This document shows, piece by piece, positions 28,680 through 36,566 of a DNA stretch of 64,000 nt. A program made the position numbers and the translations under genes. Within the stretch, counting starts at the first letter, position 1; each line of letters begins with the position of its first letter. The notes under the pieces were generated by a model, which did not search any database, was not told where the DNA came from, and saw nothing but the letters and a program-made list of their open reading frames with translations. Source of the DNA: UBA8106 sp913052135 (lineage in GTDB: Bacteria > Acidobacteriota > Vicinamibacteria > Vicinamibacterales > UBA823); contig CAJXDY010000002.1 of assembly GCA_913052135.1 (NCBI GenBank), positions 1 to 64,000 on the forward strand, in the 5' to 3' direction.

Positions 28680-29108
28680 CTATATATTTGTTTCTCTTGC
28701 GATCATCACTTCCGTCGATTTCATAATTGCTACGGCAGTATCGCCACGTTTCAGGTTAAGTTCTGCGACTGCGTCTCGCGTGATGACGGCAGTGAGCACT
28801 TGGTCGCCGACGCGCAAGTAGATCTGCGATAGCAATCCGTCCGACCGGACTTCCTCTACAATTCCGTGCAGCTGATTTCGACCGCTAATTGCCAGGCTCG
28901 CCTCACCACGAGCCCGCTTTACTCGGTGGGCTTCGGTGTGTTTATCGCCATGCCGGTCAAGTAATCGTTCGATTTCGAGTTCGGTCAGCCGGTGGTGTCC
29001 ACCATCGGTCTTAGTTGTTCGCACGCTGCCCTTATAAATCCACTGTTTAAGGGTGGAGTAGCTAACACCAAGACGCCTAGCTGCTTCACGAACGGTTAAA
29101 AGTGACAT
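28680..29108 (-). CDS. HTH (BldC/MerR-like) transcriptional regulator with TOBE/molybdopterin-binding domain
   Basis: A 142-residue fusion of an excisionase/BldC-type winged HTH (residues about 3-50: LTVREAARRLGVSYSTLKQW and TDGGHHRL) with a C-terminal TOBE (Mop) domain, about 75-142, of the kind that binds molybdate (AISGRNQLHGIVEEV, SDGLLSQIYLRVGDQVLTAVITRDAV, LNLKRGDTAVAIMKSTEVMIA). The ATG at 29108 opens the HTH directly; a start 13 codons earlier adds only unrelated residues. It is divergent from modB-modC, and two near-identical 15-bp direct repeats lie right upstream. It probably senses molybdate or tungstate and controls itself and modBC. Confidence 0.88.
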   Translation of the reverse strand: MSLLTVREAARRLGVSYSTLKQWIYKGSVRTTKTDGGHHRLTELEIERLLDRHGDKHTEAHRVKRARGEASLAISGRNQLHGIVEEVRSDGLLSQIYLRVGDQVLTAVITRDAVAELNLKRGDTAVAIMKSTEVMIARETNI

Positions 29109-29109
29109 A

Positions 29110-29146
29110 AATCGAATAAAATCGTTTGAAGAATCGTATAAAATCA
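29110..29146. promoter_or_regulatory. direct repeat operator candidate between the HTH-TOBE regulator and modB
   Basis: AATCGAATAAAATCG (29110-29124) and AATCGTATAAAATCA (29132-29146) are the same sequence with two mismatches, 22 bp apart or about two helical turns. A looser inverted copy (AATCAATAAATC on the minus strand) lies at about 29157-29168. The first copy begins 1 bp from the regulator's start codon, so binding there would block its expression. Confidence 0.5.
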
Positions 29147-29326
29147 TACTAAACTGATTTATTGATTATGGCAAGCAATCTTATCTTCATTGTTCATTCC
29201 CCTTGGGACGCCTTGATTGCATCTAAAGTGACGGCTGACAAGATGGTGACGATAGCGGCCTTAGGGTTATTCAGCAAATTTGTCAGAATTCATCCGTTTC
29301 CATCATTGTGAAATTAGTGGAGAAGC

Positions 29327-29992
29327 ATGCCTGTTGAGATTTGGCAAATCTCGTGGTTCACGATTCTGGTCGCTGGCTTGGCGACCTTAATCATGATGCC
29401 GTTTGGGATTGCGGTCGCTTGGTTGTTGGCGCGCTGTACCTTTACCGGAAAAACAGCGTTGGAGACTTTCGTCTCTCTGCCACTGGTACTGCCACCTGTA
29501 GCGACTGGCTTAATCCTGTTGCGACTTTTGGCACGTCGTGGGCCGGTTGGTCGTCTGTTGGACAATGCTGGGATTGAATTTCTCTTTACATGGAAAGCAG
29601 TCGTGCTTGCAATGGCAGTGCTCGGATTTCCGTTGTTAGTTCGCACGGCACGTGCGGGATTTGAGCAAGTAAATCAGCGTTATGAGCTAGTCGCACAAAC
29701 TCTCGGCGCTAGTCGCCTTCGTGTTTTTTTTACGGTGAGTCTTCCGCTGGCTTCACGTGCAGTGGTCGCAGGAATTCTACTCGCTTTTTCACGTTCGTTA
29801 GGGGAGTTCGGTGCGACAGTAATGGTTGCCGGTAGCATTCCTGGTGGCACGCGAACGTTAGCATCTGGTATTTACAATTATGTCGAAATAGGCCAGGACG
29901 TTAACGCAAACAGCCTATTAATGGTTTCGATTATCCTAGCGTTTGGCGCAGTCTGGCTATCGAACCACATTGCGCGTAGTGCAAATCATTGA
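29327..29992 (+). CDS. modB: molybdate ABC transporter permease
   Basis: A 221-residue, five- to six-helix permease of a molybdate/tungstate ABC importer. The cytosolic EAA loop, where the ATPase docks, is recognisable as QTLGASRLRVFFTVSLPLA near residue 125-143. The family's FARALGEFGATVM signature appears as FSRSLGEFGATVMVAGSIPGGT. Start ATG 29327 follows GTGGAGAAGC. The modC gene follows after 48 bp. No modA (periplasmic binding protein) is found on either side, which is unusual for the system. The gene is divergent from the HTH-TOBE regulator, so it probably belongs to its regulon. Confidence 0.93.
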   Translation: MPVEIWQISWFTILVAGLATLIMMPFGIAVAWLLARCTFTGKTALETFVSLPLVLPPVATGLILLRLLARRGPVGRLLDNAGIEFLFTWKAVVLAMAVLGFPLLVRTARAGFEQVNQRYELVAQTLGASRLRVFFTVSLPLASRAVVAGILLAFSRSLGEFGATVMVAGSIPGGTRTLASGIYNYVEIGQDVNANSLLMVSIILAFGAVWLSNHIARSANH

Positions 29993-30040
29993 GGTTGCAC
30001 GATCACCTCTTGGCCCGTTACTGATTATTCTAATAACAAA

Positions 30041-30712
30041 ATGCGCACTTCTATCGTTCTCGATATTGTGGTTCAACTTGATGCTTTTAATCTCGAAGTG
30101 CATGAACATTTAGATTGTGAGGTGGTGGCGCTCTTTGGCCCGACAGGTTCTGGGAAAACGACGATGCTGGAGACGATTGCCGGCCTGCAACACGCACTGC
30201 AAGGAGAAATTAGGGTAGGTTCGCATTTGTTGTTTTCGTCACGTGCCGGAGTTGACGTGCCAGTGTGGCAACGTCGTGTAGGTTACGTACCACAAGACGT
30301 AGCACTGTTCCCACATATGGATGTAAGGCGGAATATTACCTATGGCCACTCGCCTAGTTCGGTGCTGTCTTTCGACAGGGTTGTTGATTTGTTAGACATA
30401 GAACCACTTTTCCCGAGACCGATTGCTGTGCTGTCTGGTGGTGAGCGCCAGCGCGTTGCCATTGCTAGAGCGCTCCTGTCCTCACCGAATATACTGCTAC
30501 TCGACGAACCACTGACTGGTTTTGATAATGCTTTTAGGCAAGAGGCCTTAAGATATTTAGGTCGTCTACGAAACGAACTCGACATTCCAATGTTTTATGT
30601 CTCCCATGATAAAAATGAGATTCTGGAAATTGCCGATTGGGTGATTGTGATAGAACAGGGACAGGTAGAACGTACTGGAGAACCTTGCTCAGTGCTTAGC
30701 GGGCATGCGTAA
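30041..30712 (+). CDS. modC: molybdate ABC transporter ATP-binding protein, short form without TOBE domain
   Basis: A 223-residue ABC ATPase. It has the Walker A motif GPTGSGKTT near residue 38, the Q-loop region RRVGYVPQDVALFPHM, the signature LSGGERQRVAIARALL and the Walker B LLLDEPLTGFD with the following HDKNE switch region. Its ModB neighbour identifies it as ModC. It ends about 130 residues short of E. coli ModC (352) and lacks the C-terminal TOBE/Mop domain; the only such domain here is on the adjacent regulator. It should energise molybdate uptake with ModB. Confidence 0.9.
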   Translation: MRTSIVLDIVVQLDAFNLEVHEHLDCEVVALFGPTGSGKTTMLETIAGLQHALQGEIRVGSHLLFSSRAGVDVPVWQRRVGYVPQDVALFPHMDVRRNITYGHSPSSVLSFDRVVDLLDIEPLFPRPIAVLSGGERQRVAIARALLSSPNILLLDEPLTGFDNAFRQEALRYLGRLRNELDIPMFYVSHDKNEILEIADWVIVIEQGQVERTGEPCSVLSGHA

Positions 30713-30786
30713 TTAACCAGCCCAATCTGATGCGAAGGGCGAACCGTCCAATTTTGGTCAGCATTTTAGTTGTGACGTAACTAATA

Positions 30787-32892
30787 ATGAATAACTTTTC
30801 CAATCCATTGCTTCACGAGAGCAGAGTTCCACGCTTTGATGCCATTCGGCCAGAACACGTAGAACTTGGCATTAAAGAATTGTTATCTCAATTGGGCGCT
30901 AAGTTTGAGCAGCTAGAGCGTGATGGAAAGCCGACGTGGCTTGAGCTAATCGAGCCGCTTGAGCGAATCGACGACGAACTAGGTTACCGGTGGGGAATCG
31001 TGAGTCACTTGACGTCCGTATCTAGCAATGATGCATTACGGGAAGCATACGAACGAGTGGAACCGGATCTCGTGCGATTCAGTATGCGGATTGCTCAAAA
31101 TCGTCCTGTGTACGATCTGATGTGTGCACTGCGCGACGGGTCTGAGTGGCGTCGGCTTAATGCAAGCCAACAGAGGATCGTGACGTTGTTGATTCGTGAC
31201 GCAAAACTCGCCGGTGTTGGTCTCGATGGCCCTAACCGCGAACGCTTTCGAAAGATTCAGACCGAACTAGCAGAACTTTCGACGCGTTTTTCGAATAACG
31301 TTCTCGACGCGACCAAGGCATTCGGCATGACACTGCGGGATCGCAGCGAAGTCGACGGGTTACCGATGAGTGCTTTACAACTTGCAGCGCAGGCTGCCCG
31401 GCTTTCTGGAGAGCCAAACGCAACAACTGAGAGTGGGCCTTGGCATATCACTCTGGATCACCCAAGCTTTGGACCATTTATGCAACATAGTCGTCGGCGT
31501 GAACTACGGGAACGGCTGTACCGCGCGTACATCGCAAGAGCATCGAGCGGTGACTTTGACAATACACCTCTGATTACCCAGATCCTAAAGCTTCGTCAAG
31601 AGATGGCTCGACTATTGGAATACCCGAATTACGCTGATCTCAGCTTGTCCACGAAAATGGCATCCGGAGTACAAGCAGTCGCAACGTTACATGAAAAACT
31701 ACGCGTGGCATCTTTTGATCGAGCACATAAAGAATTCCAAGAACTAAAAGAGTTTTCTAGGACACATACTGGATTACAGATTGAGACTAATACAGAGACA
31801 ATGGAATTGCAGCACTGGGACGTTTCATTCTGGGCCGAGCGGCTCCGAGAAGATCGGTACGATTTTTCCGAAGAGGAATTACGCCCTTACTTTCCGCTAC
31901 CGCGTGTCCTCGAGGGATTGTTTGCCTTAGCGGAGCGCCTCTTTGGAGTAAGAATCTGTTCCGCAGATGGTGAGGTTCCAGTTTGGCATGAAGATGTCAG
32001 ATTTTTTCGTGTTACAGAAGAGGACGAAACTCCTCTCGCGGCGTTTTACCTAGATCCGTACAGTCGTCCCCAGGAGAAACGTGGTGGCGCTTGGATGGAT
32101 GAGTGCACTGGGCGGAGTCGTTTGTTTGGTGATGTGACCGCTGGCCAGAGATTACCCGTTGCGTACCTAGTGTGCAATCAGAGTCCTCCAGTGGATGGAC
32201 AACCATCGTTGATGCGATTTCGAGAAGTCGAAACGTTGTTTCATGAGTTTGGTCACGGCCTTCAGCACATGTTAACCAGTGTTGACTATGGTTTTGCAGC
32301 AGGAATTAATGGTGTGGAGCACGATGCTATTGAATTGGCAAGTCAATTTATGGAGAACTGGTGCTACCATCGCGACACCCTTCTTGCCATGGGTTGCCAC
32401 TACGAAACCAACGAGTCTCTGCCGACAACTTTCTACGATAAGATCTGTGCAGCGCGTACTTTTCGTGCCGGCGAACAGATGGTTCATCAATTATTGTTTG
32501 GTCTAACGGATATGATGTTGCACGACGGGTACGATCCTGACGGAGATGTAACACCGTTTGACGTTCAACGTGCTGTTGCAGAAACGACGAGTACATTACC
32601 GCTTCTTGCTGACGATCGTTTTTTGTGTAGTTTTTCACACATATTTGCTGGTGGGTACGCAGCGGGCTACTATGCTTACAAATGGGCTGAGGTGCTCAGT
32701 GCTGATGCCTTCGCAATGTTCGAAGAAACGGGACTCGAAGATCCAGAGGCTGTTGCCACAGTCGGTCGTCGTTTTCGAGACACCGTACTTGCTATGGGTG
32801 GTAGTCGACCGGCGATGGATGTTTTCATGGCCTTTCGTGGTCGCGAACCAGATCCAGCGCCACTTCTTCGACACTCCGGCCTTGCAGATTAA
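30787..32892 (+). CDS. M3 family oligopeptidase (OpdA/PrlC type)
   Basis: A 701-residue cytosolic zinc oligopeptidase of family M3A, which cleaves short peptides and degraded signal peptides. The HEXXH motif is FHEFGHGLQH with H486, E487 and H490, and the third ligand glutamate lies in the following GINGVEHDAIELASQFMENW. The segment QEKRGGAWMDE before it and the YAAGYYAYKWAEVLSADAF near the C-terminus are family hallmarks. Length fits (E. coli PrlC is 680). No signal peptide. It precedes a SixA-like phosphatase gene by 28 bp. Confidence 0.95.
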   Translation: MNNFSNPLLHESRVPRFDAIRPEHVELGIKELLSQLGAKFEQLERDGKPTWLELIEPLERIDDELGYRWGIVSHLTSVSSNDALREAYERVEPDLVRFSMRIAQNRPVYDLMCALRDGSEWRRLNASQQRIVTLLIRDAKLAGVGLDGPNRERFRKIQTELAELSTRFSNNVLDATKAFGMTLRDRSEVDGLPMSALQLAAQAARLSGEPNATTESGPWHITLDHPSFGPFMQHSRRRELRERLYRAYIARASSGDFDNTPLITQILKLRQEMARLLEYPNYADLSLSTKMASGVQAVATLHEKLRVASFDRAHKEFQELKEFSRTHTGLQIETNTETMELQHWDVSFWAERLREDRYDFSEEELRPYFPLPRVLEGLFALAERLFGVRICSADGEVPVWHEDVRFFRVTEEDETPLAAFYLDPYSRPQEKRGGAWMDECTGRSRLFGDVTAGQRLPVAYLVCNQSPPVDGQPSLMRFREVETLFHEFGHGLQHMLTSVDYGFAAGINGVEHDAIELASQFMENWCYHRDTLLAMGCHYETNESLPTTFYDKICAARTFRAGEQMVHQLLFGLTDMMLHDGYDPDGDVTPFDVQRAVAETTSTLPLLADDRFLCSFSHIFAGGYAAGYYAYKWAEVLSADAFAMFEETGLEDPEAVATVGRRFRDTVLAMGGSRPAMDVFMAFRGREPDPAPLLRHSGLAD

Positions 32893-32920
32893 GTGTTATG
32901 TTCGTTCCTGAGGTGAGCAA

Positions 32921-33364
32921 GTGAATCAAACGGTCTATTTGGTTCATCATGGTGAGGCGCTCGAATCAGACGTGAATGCTCAACGGCCACTGTCCCATAA
33001 GGGTCAGAAGCGGGTTGAGCATCTTGCGGATCTAACTGCTGCCAAACAGGTTAGGCCTGACGCGATTTGGCATAGTGGCAAGCTCAGAACTCGCCAGACA
33101 GCTGAAGCGTTTTGGCGCGCATGCAACCCATTGTCAGAATTGTCGATGGTGCGGGGGCTGCGACCAACTGACCCGGCCGAGTGGATTCTGGATCGAGTGA
33201 ACGCCGACACTCGATCGATTTTGCTCGTCGGACATAAACCTAACCTCGATTGGATGCTTAGCCTAATCCTGAATATACCCAGCACCTTTCCGCCACACGG
33301 AATCGTTGGATTAGGGCGTGGACCTGCTAAGTGGTTTGAACTATGGCGCTTGTCACCGCTCTAG
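32921..33364 (+). CDS. SixA-like histidine phosphatase
   Basis: A 147-residue histidine-phosphatase-superfamily protein of SixA size, which in E. coli dephosphorylates a phosphohistidine. The initial motif is YLVHHGEA, so the usual arginine of RHG is histidine here while the catalytic histidine remains. RPLSHKGQKR, SGKLRTRQTA and VGHKPNLDW, containing the second catalytic histidine, all match SixA. It starts at GTG 32921 behind GAGGTGAG, only 28 bp after the oligopeptidase. The replaced arginine occurs in some SixA homologues (as glutamine), so activity cannot be excluded. Confidence 0.85.
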   Translation: MNQTVYLVHHGEALESDVNAQRPLSHKGQKRVEHLADLTAAKQVRPDAIWHSGKLRTRQTAEAFWRACNPLSELSMVRGLRPTDPAEWILDRVNADTRSILLVGHKPNLDWMLSLILNIPSTFPPHGIVGLGRGPAKWFELWRLSPL

Positions 33365-33493
33365 TTGAGAGACCTACTATTTGTGTGGAAGGTGTATTCT
33401 TCTAACCAGTTCACGCAAGCCATCAATTACGTGGAAAATGAAGTTCTGGTGGTAAACACGACAACTGCTTTACACGATCAACTTCTGATCGCG

Positions 33494-34993
33494 CTACTCC
33501 GAAATTAACTGGTGAAGGTGCTGTTGTAGTAATTCCCATACACGTGTCACGTGTCGCTCTTGAGTTTTGATGTTGCCGATGGCAAGCCGAATGGCATACC
33601 GGCCGTCTGGTTTGGCATGGGAAAGGTAGCATTCTCCAGAGTGATTCAGTGCATCGAGTAAGTTGGCATTCAACCGTTCCAATGCGGCTTCACTCTGGTC
33701 ATGCGATTTTGGCTTAGCGCGGAAGCAAACCACGCTGAAAGGCACAGGAGCGAGGCGCTCGAACGTTTCACTGGCGTCGACCCAGTCCGCGAATAAGCGT
33801 GCGAGGCGCATATGTTCAACTAAACGCTGCCGAATACCATCCGCACCGAAGTGTCGAAGAATCATCCAGAGTTTTAGTGCACGAAACCGCCGTCCAAGTT
33901 GAATGCCGGTGTCCATCAGATTGGTGACACCTGCCGTTTCACTCGTTTTAAGGTACTCTGGGGTGAGTGTGAAGGCTGCGCGAATCATATCCATTCGTCG
34001 ACAGTACAAGGCACTCAAGTCAAATGGCGTGAATAGCCATTTATGTGGATTGACAACCACCGAGTCGGCTTGTGCGCAACCATCGAGTACGTGTTCGTAT
34101 CCTGGCACCATTGCGGTTACGCCTGCTATGGCAGCATCGACATGCAACCAAACGCGTTCAGTCTCGCAAATTTTTGCAATGGCTGGTACGGGATCGATGC
34201 TTGTAGTGGCCGTGGTTCCGACGGTGGCGATCACTGCCAAGGGGAGCAGCCCCTTCGCACGGTCGTTTTGAATAGCGCGATTGAGTGCATCTGGTCGCAT
34301 TCTGAACGAAGAATCGACAGGAATCTTTTGGAGGTTCTGTTGGCCAAAACCAAGCAAAAGCACTGCTTTATCGATCGATGAATGGGCCTGTTCTGAACAG
34401 TAGATTCGTAACGCGGGAAGATCGGTTCGACCTGCCAAGCCTTGTTCCCGCACTTTCGGCACTGCTGCCTCGCGTGCTGCTGCCAACGCATGGAGCGTTG
34501 ACACAGATGCTGTGTCATAGATGACACCATCAAAACCATCCGGTAAGCCGATCAGCCGCCTGAGCCAGGCCAGCGTTACTTCTTCCAGTTCAGTTCCTGC
34601 AGGAGAAGCTTGCCATAACATTGCATTGACGTTGAGTGCCGCTGCCAGAAACTCTGCGAGCACTCCAGGTGCGCTACCGCTGATCGGGAAATACGCCATG
34701 AAGCCTGGATGATTCCAGTGCGTCAGCCCTGGGACGATGATGCGCTCGAAATCATCCAGAATGGTGTCGAAGGATTCGCCTGAATCTGGTGCGGATGTTG
34801 GAATCGCATCCCGAATATCCCCGGGCGCAACGCTCGGCAGCACTGGGTACTTCTCGGGGTTTTGAAGATACTTGGTGACCCACTCAAGGACGCGCTGGCC
34901 GTAGCGTCGAAACGCTTCCGAATCCATATCGCCGAGGTGTTGGTTCACATCATCCGAAACAGTATGTTTCGATTCGTGTGTGTCGGTGGACAT
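33494..34993 (-). CDS. PLP-dependent decarboxylase, aromatic-L-amino-acid decarboxylase-like
   Basis: A 499-residue group II PLP decarboxylase. The PLP-binding lysine is K318 in NPHKWLFTPFD; HVDAAIAG (284-291) is the cofactor-contacting aspartate region, with isoleucine where most aromatic decarboxylases have tyrosine. ATVGTTATTSIDP (256-268) and HWNHPGFMAYFP (92-103) are family segments. Substrates could be tryptophan, tyrosine, DOPA or glutamate-like amino acids. It is monocistronic, convergent with the SixA-like gene and 36 bp upstream of the phosphatase-like gene, which starts on the same strand. Confidence 0.92.
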   Translation of the reverse strand: MSTDTHESKHTVSDDVNQHLGDMDSEAFRRYGQRVLEWVTKYLQNPEKYPVLPSVAPGDIRDAIPTSAPDSGESFDTILDDFERIIVPGLTHWNHPGFMAYFPISGSAPGVLAEFLAAALNVNAMLWQASPAGTELEEVTLAWLRRLIGLPDGFDGVIYDTASVSTLHALAAAREAAVPKVREQGLAGRTDLPALRIYCSEQAHSSIDKAVLLLGFGQQNLQKIPVDSSFRMRPDALNRAIQNDRAKGLLPLAVIATVGTTATTSIDPVPAIAKICETERVWLHVDAAIAGVTAMVPGYEHVLDGCAQADSVVVNPHKWLFTPFDLSALYCRRMDMIRAAFTLTPEYLKTSETAGVTNLMDTGIQLGRRFRALKLWMILRHFGADGIRQRLVEHMRLARLFADWVDASETFERLAPVPFSVVCFRAKPKSHDQSEAALERLNANLLDALNHSGECYLSHAKPDGRYAIRLAIGNIKTQERHVTRVWELLQQHLHQLISE

Positions 34994-35029
34994 AATGAGA
35001 TCAGATTATACCGAACAGACTTCGTTTAG

Positions 35030-35551
35030 CTAGCGCACGTAATCCAGCGCAAATTTCTTAAGCGTCGGACTTCGCAAGCCGATTGTTTCCGCTTCGGCCG
35101 TGGCGGCTTCGACGTCCCAATGGTCAAGTTTGACACGCTTAATCAACCACATCGCTCCGACGCGGTTTGCGGAAGCGCAGTGAATAAAGACCGGTTGGTT
35201 TGCCGGATCGGCCACGACTTCGAGGAACTCGTCGGTCGTCTCTTTAGTCGGCGTTCGGAACGGTATGTGAAAGTATTTTAAGTCAGCAGCGAGAGCCGCT
35301 TGTGCTCCAGCTTCCACAGTAGCACCGTCTTCACTTTCTGTTCTGAAGTTGATGATTGATGTGAATCCACGTCGCTTTAGTTCGGTGATAGCGTCAGGCG
35401 AGGTTGCACCGGCACAGGCGGTTGTGGCATCAACTTGAGTAAAGTTTCGAATACCCGGTACTTCTTCCTTGTTTGGCTGTTGTCCTACAAGAATGGCTGC
35501 AAACAGAATGATGTAAGTTGCAACAGTGAACGCAATCTTAAATGTTTGCAT
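35030..35551 (-). CDS. exported DSP-like (DUF442-type) tyrosine phosphatase
   Basis: A 173-residue protein with an N-terminal hydrophobic signal (FTVATYIILFAAILVGQQ) and a dual-specificity-phosphatase-like domain. The P-loop HCxxxxxR appears as HCASANR with C125 and R130 (five-residue spacing, one shorter than the classical HCX5R count of C-x5-R; here C-ASAN-R gives four). TSIINFRTESED (64-75) is the strand typical of the beta-lactamase-hydrolase-like DSP group. Export suggests a periplasmic substrate. Because the loop is unusual, catalysis is not certain. It may be co-transcribed with the decarboxylase downstream. Confidence 0.75.
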   Translation of the reverse strand: MQTFKIAFTVATYIILFAAILVGQQPNKEEVPGIRNFTQVDATTACAGATSPDAITELKRRGFTSIINFRTESEDGATVEAGAQAALAADLKYFHIPFRTPTKETTDEFLEVVADPANQPVFIHCASANRVGAMWLIKRVKLDHWDVEAATAEAETIGLRSPTLKKFALDYVR

Positions 35552-35706
35552 ATTAAAGCATTAAACCTTTCCAGAAAAGAGTGAGTTTCAGCAACTCAAC
35601 AGGATTTGTGCGCGATACTGGTTTTCATGATTTATGATGGAGCAGTTCTTACCACCTAACATATTAACACGTGCTGTTTGCGTTACTAGTAGGAGCTATC
35701 CCTAAC

Positions 35707-35991
35707 ATGAGTGACTTACTTTCCGATGCGATAGTTGATGAACAACTCAAGGAATTACCCGGCTGGGAACGTGTCAGAGATTCACTACAGAAGGAATTTA
35801 CCTTCGACTCGTTTCCTAGTGCGATTGCGTTCGCGGTACGACTTGCTTTCGAGTCTGAGACCGTCGATCATCATCCTGACATCATGATCCAGTACAAGCG
35901 AGTTAAACTGACGTACTCAACACATTCAGCTGGCGGTCTTACTCAAAAAGATATTGATGGAGCGCGAATTGCAAATCAGGTGATGTCGTAG
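35707..35991 (+). CDS. pterin-4a-carbinolamine dehydratase
   Basis: A 94-residue dehydratase that regenerates dihydropterin after aromatic amino-acid hydroxylation. The motif ETVDHHPDIMI (51-61) contains the paired histidines of the family, and the C-terminal STHSAGGLTQKDIDGA is also typical. The start is ATG 35707, with TAGGAG 10 bp before it; a longer frame from 35671 adds a hydrophobic stretch unlikely to be real. No pterin-dependent hydroxylase is seen in the window. A MerR-type regulator follows 60 bp later. Confidence 0.92.
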   Translation: MSDLLSDAIVDEQLKELPGWERVRDSLQKEFTFDSFPSAIAFAVRLAFESETVDHHPDIMIQYKRVKLTYSTHSAGGLTQKDIDGARIANQVMS

Positions 35992-36051
35992 TATCGAATC
36001 AGTGTCTTGGCTCGAGTATGCTGACCTAGTCCATTTTGTTCGGGAGTTAGC

Positions 36052-36564
36052 GTGAGCAGCGTCAAACTTAAGAAAAATTATAGCTCTCGCGAAGTAGCCT
36101 CTCTCACTGGGTTGTCTGCCAGACAACTGCAGTGGTGGGATGCGCGGAAACTGTTTTCGCCAACGGTCGCCTCACACCCTACACAAGCCGGAGGTTTTAC
36201 TGAACGCAGGTATTCGCCGGTTGAGTTGTACGAGCTACTGGTTCTTGCGGACCTCCGCCGCCGCGGATTTTCTATTACCAAGATCCGCGCTCTGCTGGAT
36301 ATTCTCAAAAGCCGATTCGGTGTTCGACTTTACGATGCGATTGGCGACGGTGATAAGGTGACGCTGCTTACCGACGGGCGTGACATCTATGCGAGAACTA
36401 CTTCGGGAGATTTTTATAATCTGCTTGCTGAACCTAACCAGCCACTTCTTGTGCTCGGCAAAGAGGATACGTTGAAAGCGCTCTCCACTCGTATTAGTCG
36501 GCGCCGTAGAAAGAGCAAGTCCAAGCGGGCCAAACAAGGCAAGAAACCAGTTGTGAGTCGTTAG
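36052..36564 (+). CDS. MerR family transcriptional regulator
   Basis: A 170-residue DNA-binding protein. The winged helix is YSSREVASLTGLSARQLQWWDARKLFSP, followed by GGFTERRYSPVELYELLVLADLRRRGFS, which is the MerR dimer region, but with no cysteine cluster for metal binding. The middle part (VTLLTDGRDIYARTTSGDFYNLL) is a small unrecognised domain, and the C-terminus is a very basic tail (RRRRKSKSKRAKQGKK). Start is GTG 36052 behind CGGGAG. Its effector and targets are unknown; the neighbouring carbinolamine dehydratase is a candidate. Confidence 0.85.
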   Translation: MSSVKLKKNYSSREVASLTGLSARQLQWWDARKLFSPTVASHPTQAGGFTERRYSPVELYELLVLADLRRRGFSITKIRALLDILKSRFGVRLYDAIGDGDKVTLLTDGRDIYARTTSGDFYNLLAEPNQPLLVLGKEDTLKALSTRISRRRRKSKSKRAKQGKKPVVSR

Positions 36565-36566
36565 GA

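Noticed and set aside
29168..29311. 47-codon ORF in the region where modA would be expected
   Set aside because: It has no signal peptide and no ModA motif, and no ribosome site; it is probably chance.
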